Source: Alteromonas sp. 5E99-2
GTDB lineage: Bacteria > Pseudomonadota > Gammaproteobacteria > Enterobacterales > Alteromonadaceae
NCBI RefSeq assembly: GCF_017368475.1
Contig: NZ_JAFNJE010000005.1
Coordinates: 145,570 to 209,569 of the forward strand
Direction of reading: 5' to 3'
DNA: 64,000 nucleotides
In this document: one piece after another, positions 9,773-19,113 of the stretch
How the letters are laid out: each line of letters starts with the position of its first letter
Numbering within the stretch: position 1 is the stretch's first letter
Notes under the pieces: generated by a model
Told to the model about the DNA's origin: nothing
What the model saw: only the letters and a program-made list of their open reading frames with translations
Databases searched by the model: none
Made by a program: the position numbers and the translations under genes

Positions 9773-10531
9773 ATGGGTCTGCTGAGAAAAAAACTTCTAT
9801 CTTCTATTGATTCTCTACTGAAACCGAAAGAGATTAAAGACTTTTGTCCGAATGGATTACAAATTCAAGGTACTGATACTATTAATAAAATAGTGTCAGG
9901 TGTTACAGCATCTCAAGCGCTAATTGATGCTGCAATTGATGTGGGAGCCGATACAATTTTGGTTCACCACGGGTATTTTTGGAAAGGAGAAAGTCAGCCT
10001 TTAGTAGGAATGAAATACAAGCGTATAAAATCTTTGCTCGATAATAACGTAAATTTGATAGCGTACCACCTTCCTTTAGATGTACATCCATTGTGTGGAA
10101 ACAACGCTCAACTAGGAAAGTTATTGCAGTTGGATGATGTTTCACCTGTTTCTGATGTGAAACCTAATGGCATTGTTTATTCGGGCTCTAGCCGTAAACC
10201 TCTTAGCGGTAAAGAAGTTAAATGTCACCTAGAAAGCAGCTTGGAAAGAGATGTGTTGTGGGTAGGAAGTGATTCTCCTATACGCACACTTGCGTGGTGT
10301 ACTGGCGGCGGGCAAGGGTATATCGATGCAGCTGTTGAGGCCGGTGTAGATGCCTTTATTACCGGAGAGGTTTCTGAACAAACAGTACATATTGCACGAG
10401 AAATGGGAATTCATTTTTTCTGCGCAGGGCATCACGCTACTGAACGTTATGGCGTTAAAGCATTAGGTGAATGGATTGCTGAAAACCACGATGTAGACGT
10501 CCAGTTTATCGATATTCCTAATCCAGCTTAA
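9773..10531 (+). CDS. ybgI: Nif3-like dinuclear metal centre protein (YbgI type)
   Basis: 252-residue member of the Nif3/YbgI hexameric family, which binds two metals; the physiological reaction is not firmly known. Metal-site motifs are visible: VHHGYFWKGE, AYHLPLDVHP, and the C-terminal FFCAGHHATERYGVKALGEW with GEVSEQT before it. It follows E. coli YbgI almost throughout and ends in the same DIPNPA. The ATG at 9773 is chosen because it aligns with that family; an in-frame TTG at 9746 would add nine extra residues. Its TAA overlaps the cmoM ATG by one base, suggesting coupling. Confidence 0.92.
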   Translation: MGLLRKKLLSSIDSLLKPKEIKDFCPNGLQIQGTDTINKIVSGVTASQALIDAAIDVGADTILVHHGYFWKGESQPLVGMKYKRIKSLLDNNVNLIAYHLPLDVHPLCGNNAQLGKLLQLDDVSPVSDVKPNGIVYSGSSRKPLSGKEVKCHLESSLERDVLWVGSDSPIRTLAWCTGGGQGYIDAAVEAGVDAFITGEVSEQTVHIAREMGIHFFCAGHHATERYGVKALGEWIAENHDVDVQFIDIPNPA

Positions 10532-11292
10532 TGATAAGACACACAATGACTTCAGATACCCATTTTAATGGTATAGCAGGTAAATTTGATAAGAATATCT
10601 ACGGCACGCTGAAAGGTAAATTAAGGCATGCGCTGCTTACTGATTTGATCACAGAACGACTTAAACATAGCAAAAATCTTAGGGTGTTAGATTTAGGCTG
10701 CGGTACGGGCATTATGGCAAAAGAATGTTTGGCTTTGGGACACAGCGTTGATGTTGTCGACCCGTCCAATGAAATTTTGAATAAAGCAAAAGTATTATTG
10801 GGAAGTAGCGAAAAAGCGGAATTTTTTTGTAGCTCATTACAGTCCTATTCCTCGGTTGAGAAATATGACCTAGTTATTTGTCATGCCGTTTTAGAGTGGT
10901 TGGCTAACCCGCTTGAACAGCTGACGCACATAGTGAGCTTCCTTAAGCCGAAAGGGCTGTTATCGCTTAGTGCATTTAATAAAGATGCGCTGCGCTTTGG
11001 TAGCATGGCCTACGGGAATTTTGATTATGTCGATAGAGATATGAAAGCCAAAAAGCAGGTGCGTTTAAACCCGCAAAACCCTATTGCGCCACGAGAATTG
11101 CTTAGTGCATTAAACGCATTAAATTTGAATATTGAAAGCAAAGCGGGGATCCGTTGCTTTCATGACTACGTTAAGCGGCCCATTGACGATAGCGAATTTG
11201 AATTACTGTTTAAATTAGAAAAACAATACGCGGGTGTTGAGCCTTATTTGTGGTTAGGTAAGTACTTCCATGTCTTTGCCACGGTAAACTAA
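10531..11292 (+). CDS. cmoM: tRNA 5-carboxymethoxyuridine methyltransferase CmoM
   Basis: Class I SAM methyltransferase of 253 residues. DLGCGTGIMAKE is the SAM motif I, and FHAVLEW-like CHAVLEWLANP, AYGNFDYV and CFHDYVKRP are diagnostic of CmoM (formerly SmtA). CmoM methylates cmo5U34 to its methyl ester on some tRNAs, widening wobble reading. The start at 10531 overlaps the upstream stop; a second ATG at 10546 is possible. The 3' end overlaps the convergent exporter gene by 39 bases. CmoA and CmoB, which make its substrate, are encoded 25 kb away in this window. Confidence 0.88.
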   Translation: MIRHTMTSDTHFNGIAGKFDKNIYGTLKGKLRHALLTDLITERLKHSKNLRVLDLGCGTGIMAKECLALGHSVDVVDPSNEILNKAKVLLGSSEKAEFFCSSLQSYSSVEKYDLVICHAVLEWLANPLEQLTHIVSFLKPKGLLSLSAFNKDALRFGSMAYGNFDYVDRDMKAKKQVRLNPQNPIAPRELLSALNALNLNIESKAGIRCFHDYVKRPIDDSEFELLFKLEKQYAGVEPYLWLGKYFHVFATVN

Positions 11293-12162
11293 TCGATTGA
11301 GTTTACCCATGGCAATAACATTCCCTATAAGCACTACGACCACACCTATGGCTGATGTTATTGTCCAAATATATCCCTCAAAAAAGGTGGAAATACCCAA
11401 GGCAACAATAGGGTATATAAGTACAACGTAAGTTGCTCTGTCAGAACCAATACGCTGTATAAGCTTCATGTAGGCACCAAACGCAAACACAGAACCAAAC
11501 ACGGCTAAATAGCAAAGAGCGACGTAAAATTCAGTGGAAGGCGGTAGAGTGTAGTGAGCACCAGACGCTAACCCGAACCCATATAGAAAAATAAGAGAGT
11601 ATGCCATGGCAAAAAAGTTGAACTGAACAACAGGTGTACTCTTATCTAGTGTTTTTTCTGAAATGATATTTCCAACCGAAGCAGCAATGAAACTACACAA
11701 AGCGCATAACAGACCAAGGGCTAAATTTTGCTGTACGGACATTTTGTCGAACTCGGGATAGAATATCGCGATAGTGCCGAACAAACCTAAGGTTGCGCCT
11801 AGAAAAACTTCTATACGAACAGGTTTTTTTAATACTATCCAGCGTAATAAGACAGTGAAGTAAATCACCGATGAACTCAAAACTGCTAGTATCGCGCTTA
11901 CAATGTGCTGTTGTGCCGCATATAAAAAGGAATAGTCCAATGTATACAAACATAGGCCAACAAAGAGCGCGCCTATATGTACACGTTTAGGTAAACGAAA
12001 CGAGCGTTTTGTGAATAGCCCCCAAAGACCAAGGAACACAGCGGCAATAGTGAAGCGCCACGAAACAGCAACAATTGGGTCAACACTGTCTATCTGATAA
12101 TTGATAGCTATCCAGGTGGATCCCCAAACAAGGGTACAAAGCACAAATAAAACTGCATTCAT
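11254..12162 (-). CDS. EamA/DMT-family transporter
   Basis: 302-residue integral membrane protein with about ten hydrophobic segments and two EamA repeats; the first begins LVWGSTWIAI, typical of the drug/metabolite transporter superfamily. These usually export amino acids, metabolites or toxic compounds; the substrate cannot be read from the sequence. The C-terminus overlaps the end of cmoM on the other strand by 39 bases. It is followed in the upstream direction by a glutathione peroxidase gene on the same strand, about 60 bases away. Confidence 0.85.
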   Translation of the reverse strand: MNAVLFVLCTLVWGSTWIAINYQIDSVDPIVAVSWRFTIAAVFLGLWGLFTKRSFRLPKRVHIGALFVGLCLYTLDYSFLYAAQQHIVSAILAVLSSSVIYFTVLLRWIVLKKPVRIEVFLGATLGLFGTIAIFYPEFDKMSVQQNLALGLLCALCSFIAASVGNIISEKTLDKSTPVVQFNFFAMAYSLIFLYGFGLASGAHYTLPPSTEFYVALCYLAVFGSVFAFGAYMKLIQRIGSDRATYVVLIYPIVALGISTFFEGYIWTITSAIGVVVVLIGNVIAMGKLNRLVYRGKDMEVLT

Positions 12163-12225
12163 TTTAATATCTTTTTATAAAAGTGAGTTTTTGGGATGTT
12201 TTCGGTATTTCGATTAACGTCCGCG

Positions 12226-12711
12226 TTAGTTTAAAACTGTGTCAATATCCTGATACAAACGATTGGGCTGGGTTGCTGGCGCAAAACGCTTAATTACTTT
12301 TCCTTGTTTGTTTACTAGAAATTTAGTGAAATTCCATTTTATTCTTTCGCTACCTAAAACGCCAGGTGCACCGGATTTCAAATGAGTATAAAGAGGGTGG
12401 GCATTTTTTCCATTCACTTCAATTTTTGCAAATAAAGGGAAAGAAACACGGAACTTAGCGGTACAGAAATTTGCAATTTCTTGGTTTTCATTAGGCTCTT
12501 GATTTCCAAACTGGTTGCAGGGAAATGCCAAAATTGAAAATGGAGCCTCTTTGTAGTGATTATACATTTTCTCTAAGCCTTCATATTGAGGAGTAAAGCC
12601 ACATTGGCTGGCCGTATTGACAATTAGCAAAGCGGAATCTTTAAATGTGCTGAGAGCTAGCTCAGAACCATTTGATAATGTTGCGTTGAAATCATAAACA
12701 GTTTTAGGCAT
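12226..12711 (-). CDS. Glutathione peroxidase family protein
   Basis: 161-residue thiol peroxidase of the GPx/BtuE family that reduces hydroperoxides, usually with thioredoxin or glutathione. The peroxidatic Cys is in NTASQCGFTPQY (near residue 37), the Gln partner is in AFPCNQFGNQEP and the Trp/Asn pair is in KWNFTKFLV. Cys replaces selenocysteine, as is normal in bacteria. There is no signal peptide, so it is cytoplasmic. It is read on the minus strand, downstream of the receiver-TPR gene. Confidence 0.93.
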   Translation of the reverse strand: MPKTVYDFNATLSNGSELALSTFKDSALLIVNTASQCGFTPQYEGLEKMYNHYKEAPFSILAFPCNQFGNQEPNENQEIANFCTAKFRVSFPLFAKIEVNGKNAHPLYTHLKSGAPGVLGSERIKWNFTKFLVNKQGKVIKRFAPATQPNRLYQDIDTVLN

Positions 12712-12759
12712 AAAAAGGCTTAAATGACGTAAGGTAATAGTAGAGGAGTATAACCAACT

Positions 12760-14406
12760 TTAGCTCTGATTAAGATGGGCGCCTGAATTTTTAACGTAAC
12801 CCATATTGTTTTTAATGGTTTTAAATCTATGCTCGTTGGTTGCATTGAGCGACAGCTGAGAGATTTCATTTATTATTAAATCAATAGTGACATGACGATA
12901 AGACTCTTTACCCAGTTCAACCATGCATTGAAGTAGGTTCAATGAGAATGCGGGCATAGAGGATATTCGTTGGTATGCGCTGTAGAATAAAGGCATGGCT
13001 TTTTCAGCTTGGTTATTGGAGAACAGCAACATACCTTCTTCATTTAATCTTACGGCTTTTTCTTGGTCAATCCCTACGTGCTTTTCACTTTCAATTAAAC
13101 CTGCATTCATAACGCTTAACCATGTTTGGTCTTGGGATAAGGTTAGGCGCATTTCTGCTTGGGCTAGCAAGCCTTTTGCTGTTTCTATGTCTCCCATAGA
13201 ATGAAAGACTTTTGCTGCAGTAAATAATGCTGACGGATGTGCATTATTTAATGTGAGAAGAGAGGTTTCTTCAATAATCCGTTTGGCTTTATCAATATCA
13301 CCTTCGAGTGTTGCGGAGTAGGCGATTAATACTTCTCGTTGTACTTTTAATTGAAGGTCTGACTCACCTCGAGTGCCCATTCCGATGAGCTTTCTCGCTT
13401 GTGATAGGCTTTCAGATCTTTGATTTTTAGGTGTTTCTTCTGCGATAGCAATATAGAACTCAGCTAACTCGCAGGTGAATTCATCGAACAGCTCTCGTAC
13501 ACTGCGATTATGTTCTCGCTGCTTCTGCAATAATGATATGCCTTCCAGTACTTTGTTTTGCTTGCGAAAAGCGAAGGTCTTTAATTTTGTTGCAGATATA
13601 CTTAAATTACTTACATTTATATTGTCTAAGTGTTCACATGCTTCGCTATACGATTTTTCTTCAATGCTTAAGCTCGCCAACCACTCAAATGCTCTGTCTC
13701 GAGTAAAACTTGACCTCAGCATCAGCTTTAATGTGCTTTCACATTCCTGCCATTCCCCTAAAAAGAACTGACATTTAATTTTGCCCCAGTGCGCCCATAA
13801 AACCTTGTGTGAGCGCTGTAACACTGAATCATATAATTTGCTTGCAGCCGTGTAGAAACCGTTCTGAACTAATAACTGAGCAAAGAGGCGGTTTAAATCG
13901 GGTAAAAATTTACTCGATGGAGACTGTTTATTTTGTGCCTGTAATACCAAGGCTTTTGTTTGCTTTAGCGCATCTGAGAAGTGCTTAGCATCCATTAATA
14001 ACTTCACGTCATTGAGTATTTCACGTGATTCAATATAGTGATTAATATGACGCAGCAATACTGCCATTGTATAAGGCTTTAGAATTAATACATCGGGATG
14101 TAAATCCATTATTTGGCCAATGTTTTTGGCGCTGCGTTCACCGGTCATGAAAATAATACCGGTACTCGGTTTGATATGGCCCGACACTAATAGCGAATGT
14201 ACACAATCAACGCCGTTTCTATGTTGCCCTAAATGGTAATCAATAATGATAACGTCAATTTTCATGCGTTTTAATGCTGAACGAAGCTCGTTGCCATTAG
14301 AAAAGCTATAGATGTCGAAAAGCCCTAACGGCAGCAAATTGCTACGCAGATTAGTGCGCGCAGTAGCATTATCTTCAACGATGGCTAAGCGTAATTGATG
14401 ATCCAT
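12760..14406 (-). CDS. Response-regulator receiver with long TPR region
   Basis: 548 residues. The first ~125 form a CheY-like receiver: acidic pair ED near residues 11-12, phospho-acceptor Asp near 56 in IIIDYHLG, Thr in FMTGE and Lys in LILKPYT. The remaining ~420 residues are helical with tetratricopeptide-like repeats (for example AASKLYDSVLQRSHKVLWAHWG and AEKAMPLFYSAYQRI). No DNA-binding, GGDEF or other enzyme domain is visible, so output is probably through protein contacts. No histidine kinase is adjacent. It is divergent from the enoyl-CoA hydratase-family gene with about 115 bases between them. Confidence 0.85.
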   Translation of the reverse strand: MDHQLRLAIVEDNATARTNLRSNLLPLGLFDIYSFSNGNELRSALKRMKIDVIIIDYHLGQHRNGVDCVHSLLVSGHIKPSTGIIFMTGERSAKNIGQIMDLHPDVLILKPYTMAVLLRHINHYIESREILNDVKLLMDAKHFSDALKQTKALVLQAQNKQSPSSKFLPDLNRLFAQLLVQNGFYTAASKLYDSVLQRSHKVLWAHWGKIKCQFFLGEWQECESTLKLMLRSSFTRDRAFEWLASLSIEEKSYSEACEHLDNINVSNLSISATKLKTFAFRKQNKVLEGISLLQKQREHNRSVRELFDEFTCELAEFYIAIAEETPKNQRSESLSQARKLIGMGTRGESDLQLKVQREVLIAYSATLEGDIDKAKRIIEETSLLTLNNAHPSALFTAAKVFHSMGDIETAKGLLAQAEMRLTLSQDQTWLSVMNAGLIESEKHVGIDQEKAVRLNEEGMLLFSNNQAEKAMPLFYSAYQRISSMPAFSLNLLQCMVELGKESYRHVTIDLIINEISQLSLNATNEHRFKTIKNNMGYVKNSGAHLNQS

Positions 14407-14522
14407 TGTGTCTATTAGTTACAATTGGTTGCCTTTGAGCATAGCAAGAGCTTTGTTAATCGTCATCCTTGAAATTGTGTATACTTTAATTTATCGAACA
14501 TCTAGATGCGTATTATAAGACA

Positions 14523-15611
14523 ATGAATACAAATAATGTTTCCTCTACTTCCCTTATTATTAGCGATGTAGAGTTACATGATAATTGTGTAATGAAGCAA
14601 GTTACGCTGAATAGTCCAAGTTCCCACAATGCGCTAAATTTTGACATGGCCAAGGCGTTACTCTCTGAGCTTAAGCAATGGCAATATGAAGATTCTGTCT
14701 CTGTCATACTTATTTCTGGCGCAGGAGACAAGGCATTTTGTGCTGGTGGCGATGTCGTTGCTATGTATGATGATATGGTTAAGCAAGCTAAGGGAATGCC
14801 AAAAGGCGTAAGTGATTTCTTTACCCTTGAATATGAATTAGATTTATTTATTCATCAGTACTCAAAGCCCATTATTGCCTTTGGTGAAGGTTATGTTATG
14901 GGTGGGGGTTTAGGGCTATTTGCAGGCGCTAGCCACAAAATTGTGACACCTAACTCTCGATTAGCTATGCCCGAAATTAGCATCGGTTTGTACCCAGACG
15001 TTGGGGCAAGTTATTTTTTATCTCGGCTTCCTGATGGCGTCGGCTTATTTTTGGGGTTAACGGGGGCTCATTGCAATGCGTATGATGCAATGAACATTGG
15101 TCTAGCCTCAGCATTATTAGCCAATGGTTCGTTACCAGGTTTGATTAATGAGCTTGTGGCTGTTAGTAAAAATACACCTCTTACCGCTGATATCACTAGC
15201 AGTGTAATAAACGGCTTAAGTCTTCCTTACAAAAGTACTGAGTGTGTATTAGAACAGCACGCTGGCTTTTTCGAAAAAATAGGCAAAACCCAAAGCCTGC
15301 AGGCTGCATCTGCACTGATAAACAGCATTGACGCAACAACACCTTGGTTATACAAAGCAAAACAGTCATTTTTAGCAGGCTCGTCAATTAGTGCGCATTT
15401 GGTGTGGGAACAAATGCAAAGAGGCGTTACCATGAGCTTAGAAGAGTGTTTTGAAATGGAACTGTTGATGAGTACTCGATGTGCTGAAGTTGGAGAGTTT
15501 CAAGAAGGTGTAAGAGCGCGATTAATCGACAAAGATCATTCCCCTAAATGGCTTTACCCTGACATAGAAGCTGTACCTAAGTCGTTAATTGAACGCTTTT
15601 TCACAGAATAA
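14523..15611 (+). CDS. 3-hydroxyisobutyryl-CoA hydrolase (crotonase superfamily)
   Basis: 362-residue crotonase-fold enzyme. HNALNFDMAKAL, then FCAGGDVVAMYDD, YVMGGGLGLFAGA (oxyanion hole) and MPEISIGLYPDVGASYFLSRL are characteristic of the 3-hydroxyisobutyryl-CoA hydrolase branch rather than of ordinary enoyl-CoA hydratases. The reaction removes CoA from 3-hydroxyisobutyryl-CoA in valine breakdown. No other valine-pathway gene is beside it here. The gmhB-like gene begins six bases after its stop, so the two are probably cotranscribed although unrelated in function. Confidence 0.88.
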   Translation: MNTNNVSSTSLIISDVELHDNCVMKQVTLNSPSSHNALNFDMAKALLSELKQWQYEDSVSVILISGAGDKAFCAGGDVVAMYDDMVKQAKGMPKGVSDFFTLEYELDLFIHQYSKPIIAFGEGYVMGGGLGLFAGASHKIVTPNSRLAMPEISIGLYPDVGASYFLSRLPDGVGLFLGLTGAHCNAYDAMNIGLASALLANGSLPGLINELVAVSKNTPLTADITSSVINGLSLPYKSTECVLEQHAGFFEKIGKTQSLQAASALINSIDATTPWLYKAKQSFLAGSSISAHLVWEQMQRGVTMSLEECFEMELLMSTRCAEVGEFQEGVRARLIDKDHSPKWLYPDIEAVPKSLIERFFTE

Positions 15612-15617
15612 AAATCA

Positions 15618-16178
15618 ATGAATAAAAATAAAGCCCTTTTTTTAGACCGAGATGGTGTCATTAATCAGGATATTGCGTATCTGTATAAGCCTGAAGACTT
15701 CGTTTGGATCCCTGGTATTATAGCGCTGATGCAACGATTTCAAATGGCAGGATATAAGTTGATTATCGTTACCAATCAATCGGGAATTGGCCGAGGCTAT
15801 TATTCAGAATCAGACTTCCATATTTTAAGTCATTGGATGAAAACATCGTTAGCAAAATCTAATGTTAACATTGATGCTATATATTATTGCCCTCATCATC
15901 CGACTGAAGCTAAAGGGCCTTACTTGAAAGAATGCGAATGCAGAAAGCCTTCGCCGGGCATGCTAACCACGGCCATAAATGAGCACAGTATAGATCCAGA
16001 ACAAAGCGTATTAATTGGAGATAGTTGGCGTGATATTGAGGCTGCAGTAGCTGCGCAGGTTAAAACCAGTTACTACTTTACAGCTGATGTAAAAGAACAA
16101 AAGCGCCAACACATATTACAAAGTAATGGCGCTATTGTAGCGACGTCCCAGTTATCCAGTATCAAGCCACTGATTTAA
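15618..16178 (+). CDS. gmhB: D-glycero-beta-D-manno-heptose 1,7-bisphosphate 7-phosphatase
   Basis: 186-residue HAD-IIIA phosphatase in the ADP-heptose pathway for lipopolysaccharide core. The nucleophile motif is FLDRDGVIN, motif II is VTNQSGIGRG, the zinc-binding Cys/His loop is CPHHPTEAKGPYLKECECRKP-like with Cys and His spaced as in GmhB, and motif IV is LIGDSWRDIEAA. Histidinol-phosphatase relatives share this fold, but the length and the RGYYSE region favour GmhB. Its 3' end overlaps the convergent yejM gene by four bases. Confidence 0.88.
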   Translation: MNKNKALFLDRDGVINQDIAYLYKPEDFVWIPGIIALMQRFQMAGYKLIIVTNQSGIGRGYYSESDFHILSHWMKTSLAKSNVNIDAIYYCPHHPTEAKGPYLKECECRKPSPGMLTTAINEHSIDPEQSVLIGDSWRDIEAAVAAQVKTSYYFTADVKEQKRQHILQSNGAIVATSQLSSIKPLI

Positions 16179-17692
16179 TGTGATTCAGAAAAGCGAGTTA
16201 AATGTTTAATGGCTTGGCTCAATAAACGAATGTTTAACCCTTCACTGCTACGTGTGTTGTCTTGTAAATTAATGATTTCATAATTACCGTTACTCATCAC
16301 ATCAATTTGCTGCATATTGTGAATTACGATGATCCTCTCACCACTGGTACTCACTATCCAATTATGCGCTGGATTGACTAAGTCTCGGCCTGTAGAGTAA
16401 TTATCGATAGGCGATTGGCATCCTAATGCACTCAATATGGTAGGCGCTATATCTTCATTACTCGCATTACTACTGGCTATCTCTAAATTGGTATACAGTG
16501 TACTCGATGTTTGTTCTTTACCGTTTTTTGCTGAAACGACCATTACTATAGTGTCAGTCATAGACAGACTGGCAAGGGCGTCGGTAATCTCAGTTCCGGT
16601 CATATAACCAATATGAATGCCATTTTCAAACGATGAAAATGGCTTTTTATAATGGCTTATAGCTGGGTTTGAAACATCACCATCGTAACTTACTGATACC
16701 TGCATACCTTGCGCTTGAGGCAAAGCTAATAGCACAGGTTGCTTATTAATTAAGGTATCTGCATAAAACTCGGGAACACCGAATATTGAGGTTACCAAGT
16801 TGTTTTCAAACGATGAGGCTGTGCCAAAAAAATCAGATTTAAAACTAAGTTCAGATGGCAATTGAGATAAAACCGCGTTATCTGTTTGTACCAAGACTAC
16901 CGCAGACAATGACTTGTTTATACCGCAATAAATAGGTTCAGAAGGGTATTTGATATTCGAAATATCATCGTTAAACTGTAAAGATTTTCGCTGCTTATAC
17001 GTTTCTAAATCAAGCAAACCATAACGCGACATAGTTGTTTTTGCGGTAGCGGGGTAAGACAAAGGAAATAAGTTGTCTTGCTTTACAACGGGTTGATAGA
17101 GATGTGCATCTGCCCAGATGTGAATGCCGTGGCTGGCGATAAAACAGGTTAAGAAAAAGCTTGTAAAAGAAGGGCCAAATTTATAATTGGCTAACCTTTC
17201 CATACGTCGCCAAATAGAGTTGCTAATCACCAGCTGGCTTGTTAACCAAATCAATAAGAGGAGGCAAAGATAAACCCATTGCTGCCAACCAAATTCGACA
17301 ATGCGTGTTTCAGTTTCACTACTGACTAATCGTGCAGCGTTAAAACTAATATGGAATCCTGTGCGGGTGTATAATAGCGCGTCAAATGTCAGCAATGACA
17401 ACCCTAGTGCCGCAACAACAGAGCCTACTAATCGAATGGCTTTTTCATTGGTTACGAGATAACAGCAGGGTAAAACAAAAATAACAAAGCCAAAAAAGGT
17501 AATAAAGCTAATATGCCCCAACCAATTAGCAAGCATGAATGTATTCCCAAGCCAGCTACCTGGCGCAGGAGATGAAAATATATAAATGGATGCAATAACT
17601 AAGGCTAGGACAATATTCGCTAATGCAAACCAATGTCCCCAAGAAACCATTTTAGTTACTCGTTGGCGGCGTGGTGATTCACTTAAAATCAA
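16175..17692 (-). CDS. yejM: Shortened YejM/PbgA/LapC-type inner-membrane protein
   Basis: 505 residues, about 80 shorter than E. coli YejM (LapC), the regulator of LpxC turnover and lipopolysaccharide levels. The N-terminus QRVTKMVSWGHWFALANIVL and five hydrophobic segments match the YejM membrane domain, and IASHGIHIWADAHLYQPV plus LPLSYPATAKTTMSRYGLLD match its linker. The periplasmic part is strongly reduced compared with the sulfatase-like globe, but its end (YSTGRDLVNPAHNWIVS) is still recognisable. The role is probably signalling rather than hydrolysis. It follows yejL, as in E. coli, with 16 bases between. Confidence 0.82.
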   Translation of the reverse strand: MILSESPRRQRVTKMVSWGHWFALANIVLALVIASIYIFSSPAPGSWLGNTFMLANWLGHISFITFFGFVIFVLPCCYLVTNEKAIRLVGSVVAALGLSLLTFDALLYTRTGFHISFNAARLVSSETETRIVEFGWQQWVYLCLLLLIWLTSQLVISNSIWRRMERLANYKFGPSFTSFFLTCFIASHGIHIWADAHLYQPVVKQDNLFPLSYPATAKTTMSRYGLLDLETYKQRKSLQFNDDISNIKYPSEPIYCGINKSLSAVVLVQTDNAVLSQLPSELSFKSDFFGTASSFENNLVTSIFGVPEFYADTLINKQPVLLALPQAQGMQVSVSYDGDVSNPAISHYKKPFSSFENGIHIGYMTGTEITDALASLSMTDTIVMVVSAKNGKEQTSSTLYTNLEIASSNASNEDIAPTILSALGCQSPIDNYSTGRDLVNPAHNWIVSTSGERIIVIHNMQQIDVMSNGNYEIINLQDNTRSSEGLNIRLLSQAIKHLTRFSESH

Positions 17693-17708
17693 AATTCAGA
17701 CTTCTTTA

Positions 17709-17921
17709 TTAACTTACGCTTTTGCGTAAAACATTGGAGAAGGTTTCAACCAGTTCGCGTTTGTGATCGCCGTGGACATTGTGGTTGAAAATATGACTTA
17801 ATACATTACCCAAAGCGATAAGAGAAAGGTCTTTATCGGCATTGTGGTTTTCTAAAACGACGAGAATTTCATTCATGATCGTTTCTATTTCATTATTGTT
17901 AAAACGGCTTGTTTGCGGCAT
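17709..17921 (-). CDS. yejL: YejL family protein (DUF1414)
   Basis: 70 residues beginning MPQTSRFNNNEIETIMNEIL, closely matching E. coli YejL in sequence and size. The function is unknown. It is cytoplasmic and probably helical. It is the first gene of a yejL-yejM pair and is divergent from yejK, the same arrangement as in enterobacteria. Confidence 0.9.
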   Translation of the reverse strand: MPQTSRFNNNEIETIMNEILVVLENHNADKDLSLIALGNVLSHIFNHNVHGDHKRELVETFSNVLRKSVS

Positions 17922-18070
17922 GAGAAAAGTGTTTACAAAGCAAATATTAATACGATTATAAGCCTTAGTTGTGACATAATACCAATTTGATTTAACTCTT
18001 TATGTGCATACGCACTGAAAAAGTGAGCATGTTGCTCTGTAAACATTCTAAAAAGGCCCATTACTAACTA

Positions 18071-19105
18071 ATGAGTATGCTTGTACGAAACTTCATTGTT
18101 CATCAAATTGGTTTGGATAACGACGAAAAATTAGCCATGGCTGCAAGGGAAGATTGCTTAGTGCCTTCTCCCGCGCTTGAGTCTCTTTGCCATCAACTTA
18201 ATCATGGGTTTAATACTAAACCGGGTAAGGGCATAGGCGGCTTCAGCAATGAAAAGCCAGAGTTTGAAACACTTTTGAGTTCAATGAATGACTCTTTTCA
18301 CAGTTTCAGTGTATCAACCACGAAGTTGCTACTTGATGCCATGATAAATACCAATACCGTTGAAACTGGATTCGTAGTAATAACGCACTATGAATATTTA
18401 GCGACGGAATATTTAATGATTGCCTTGTTAAATACCAAATCTCATATTGAAGTGGATCAAGCCTTAGAGCTGTCTTCGAAAGAACATCTTGATATTGCCC
18501 GTATGCAATTGGCAGTAAAAATAGATTTAACTCAATATGCTACTCAACCCGAGTTAGATCGCCATGTTGCCTTTATAAAAGGAAAAATGGGAAGAAAAGT
18601 ATCGGATTTCTTTTTCCATTTTATTGGGTGTGAAGAGCACATCGATGTTAAAGAACAAAACAAACGTTTAATCTCTTCGGTTGACGCTTATCTAGCGGAA
18701 GAGTCGTTAGACTCAAGTGAAAAAATGCAACATAGAGACAGTGTTCGTGAGTACATGAAGTCTAAAATAGACGATGGTGACGATGTTTCTGTGAAAGAGC
18801 TATCTACCCATTTACCTAGTGATCTTGCATCACAGCGAGACTTTACTAGCTATGTTGCGCAATTAGAAACCCCGGTAGAGCCGTCTTTCGCACCGGACCC
18901 TGCTGCAGTAAGGCAACTGGCAAAGTTCAGCGGTCAAGGTGGTGGTGTGAGTGTCGCTTTTGATAGGAAATTACTAGGCGAACGGGTTAAATATGACCCA
19001 GCCACTGATACATTAACTGTCACTGGTATTCCGCCAAACTTAAAAGATCAGCTGGTAAAAACACTGACTGCGCCTTCTTCACCTTCAGCGCCCGGTCAGG
19101 AGTAA
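18071..19105 (+). CDS. yejK: Nucleoid-associated protein YejK (NdpA)
   Basis: 344 residues, standard for YejK. Recognisable blocks include the hydrophobic FVVITHYEYLATEYLMIALL segment, FIKGKMGRKVSDFFFHFIG and the C-terminal LLGERVKYDPATDTLTVTGIPPNLKDQL. YejK binds DNA and is associated with the nucleoid; its detailed role is unclear. It is divergent from yejL, about 150 bases away. The next gene, a QueD-like gene, starts nine bases after its stop. Confidence 0.93.
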   Translation: MSMLVRNFIVHQIGLDNDEKLAMAAREDCLVPSPALESLCHQLNHGFNTKPGKGIGGFSNEKPEFETLLSSMNDSFHSFSVSTTKLLLDAMINTNTVETGFVVITHYEYLATEYLMIALLNTKSHIEVDQALELSSKEHLDIARMQLAVKIDLTQYATQPELDRHVAFIKGKMGRKVSDFFFHFIGCEEHIDVKEQNKRLISSVDAYLAEESLDSSEKMQHRDSVREYMKSKIDDGDDVSVKELSTHLPSDLASQRDFTSYVAQLETPVEPSFAPDPAAVRQLAKFSGQGGGVSVAFDRKLLGERVKYDPATDTLTVTGIPPNLKDQLVKTLTAPSSPSAPGQE

Positions 19106-19113
19106 TAGAGACT

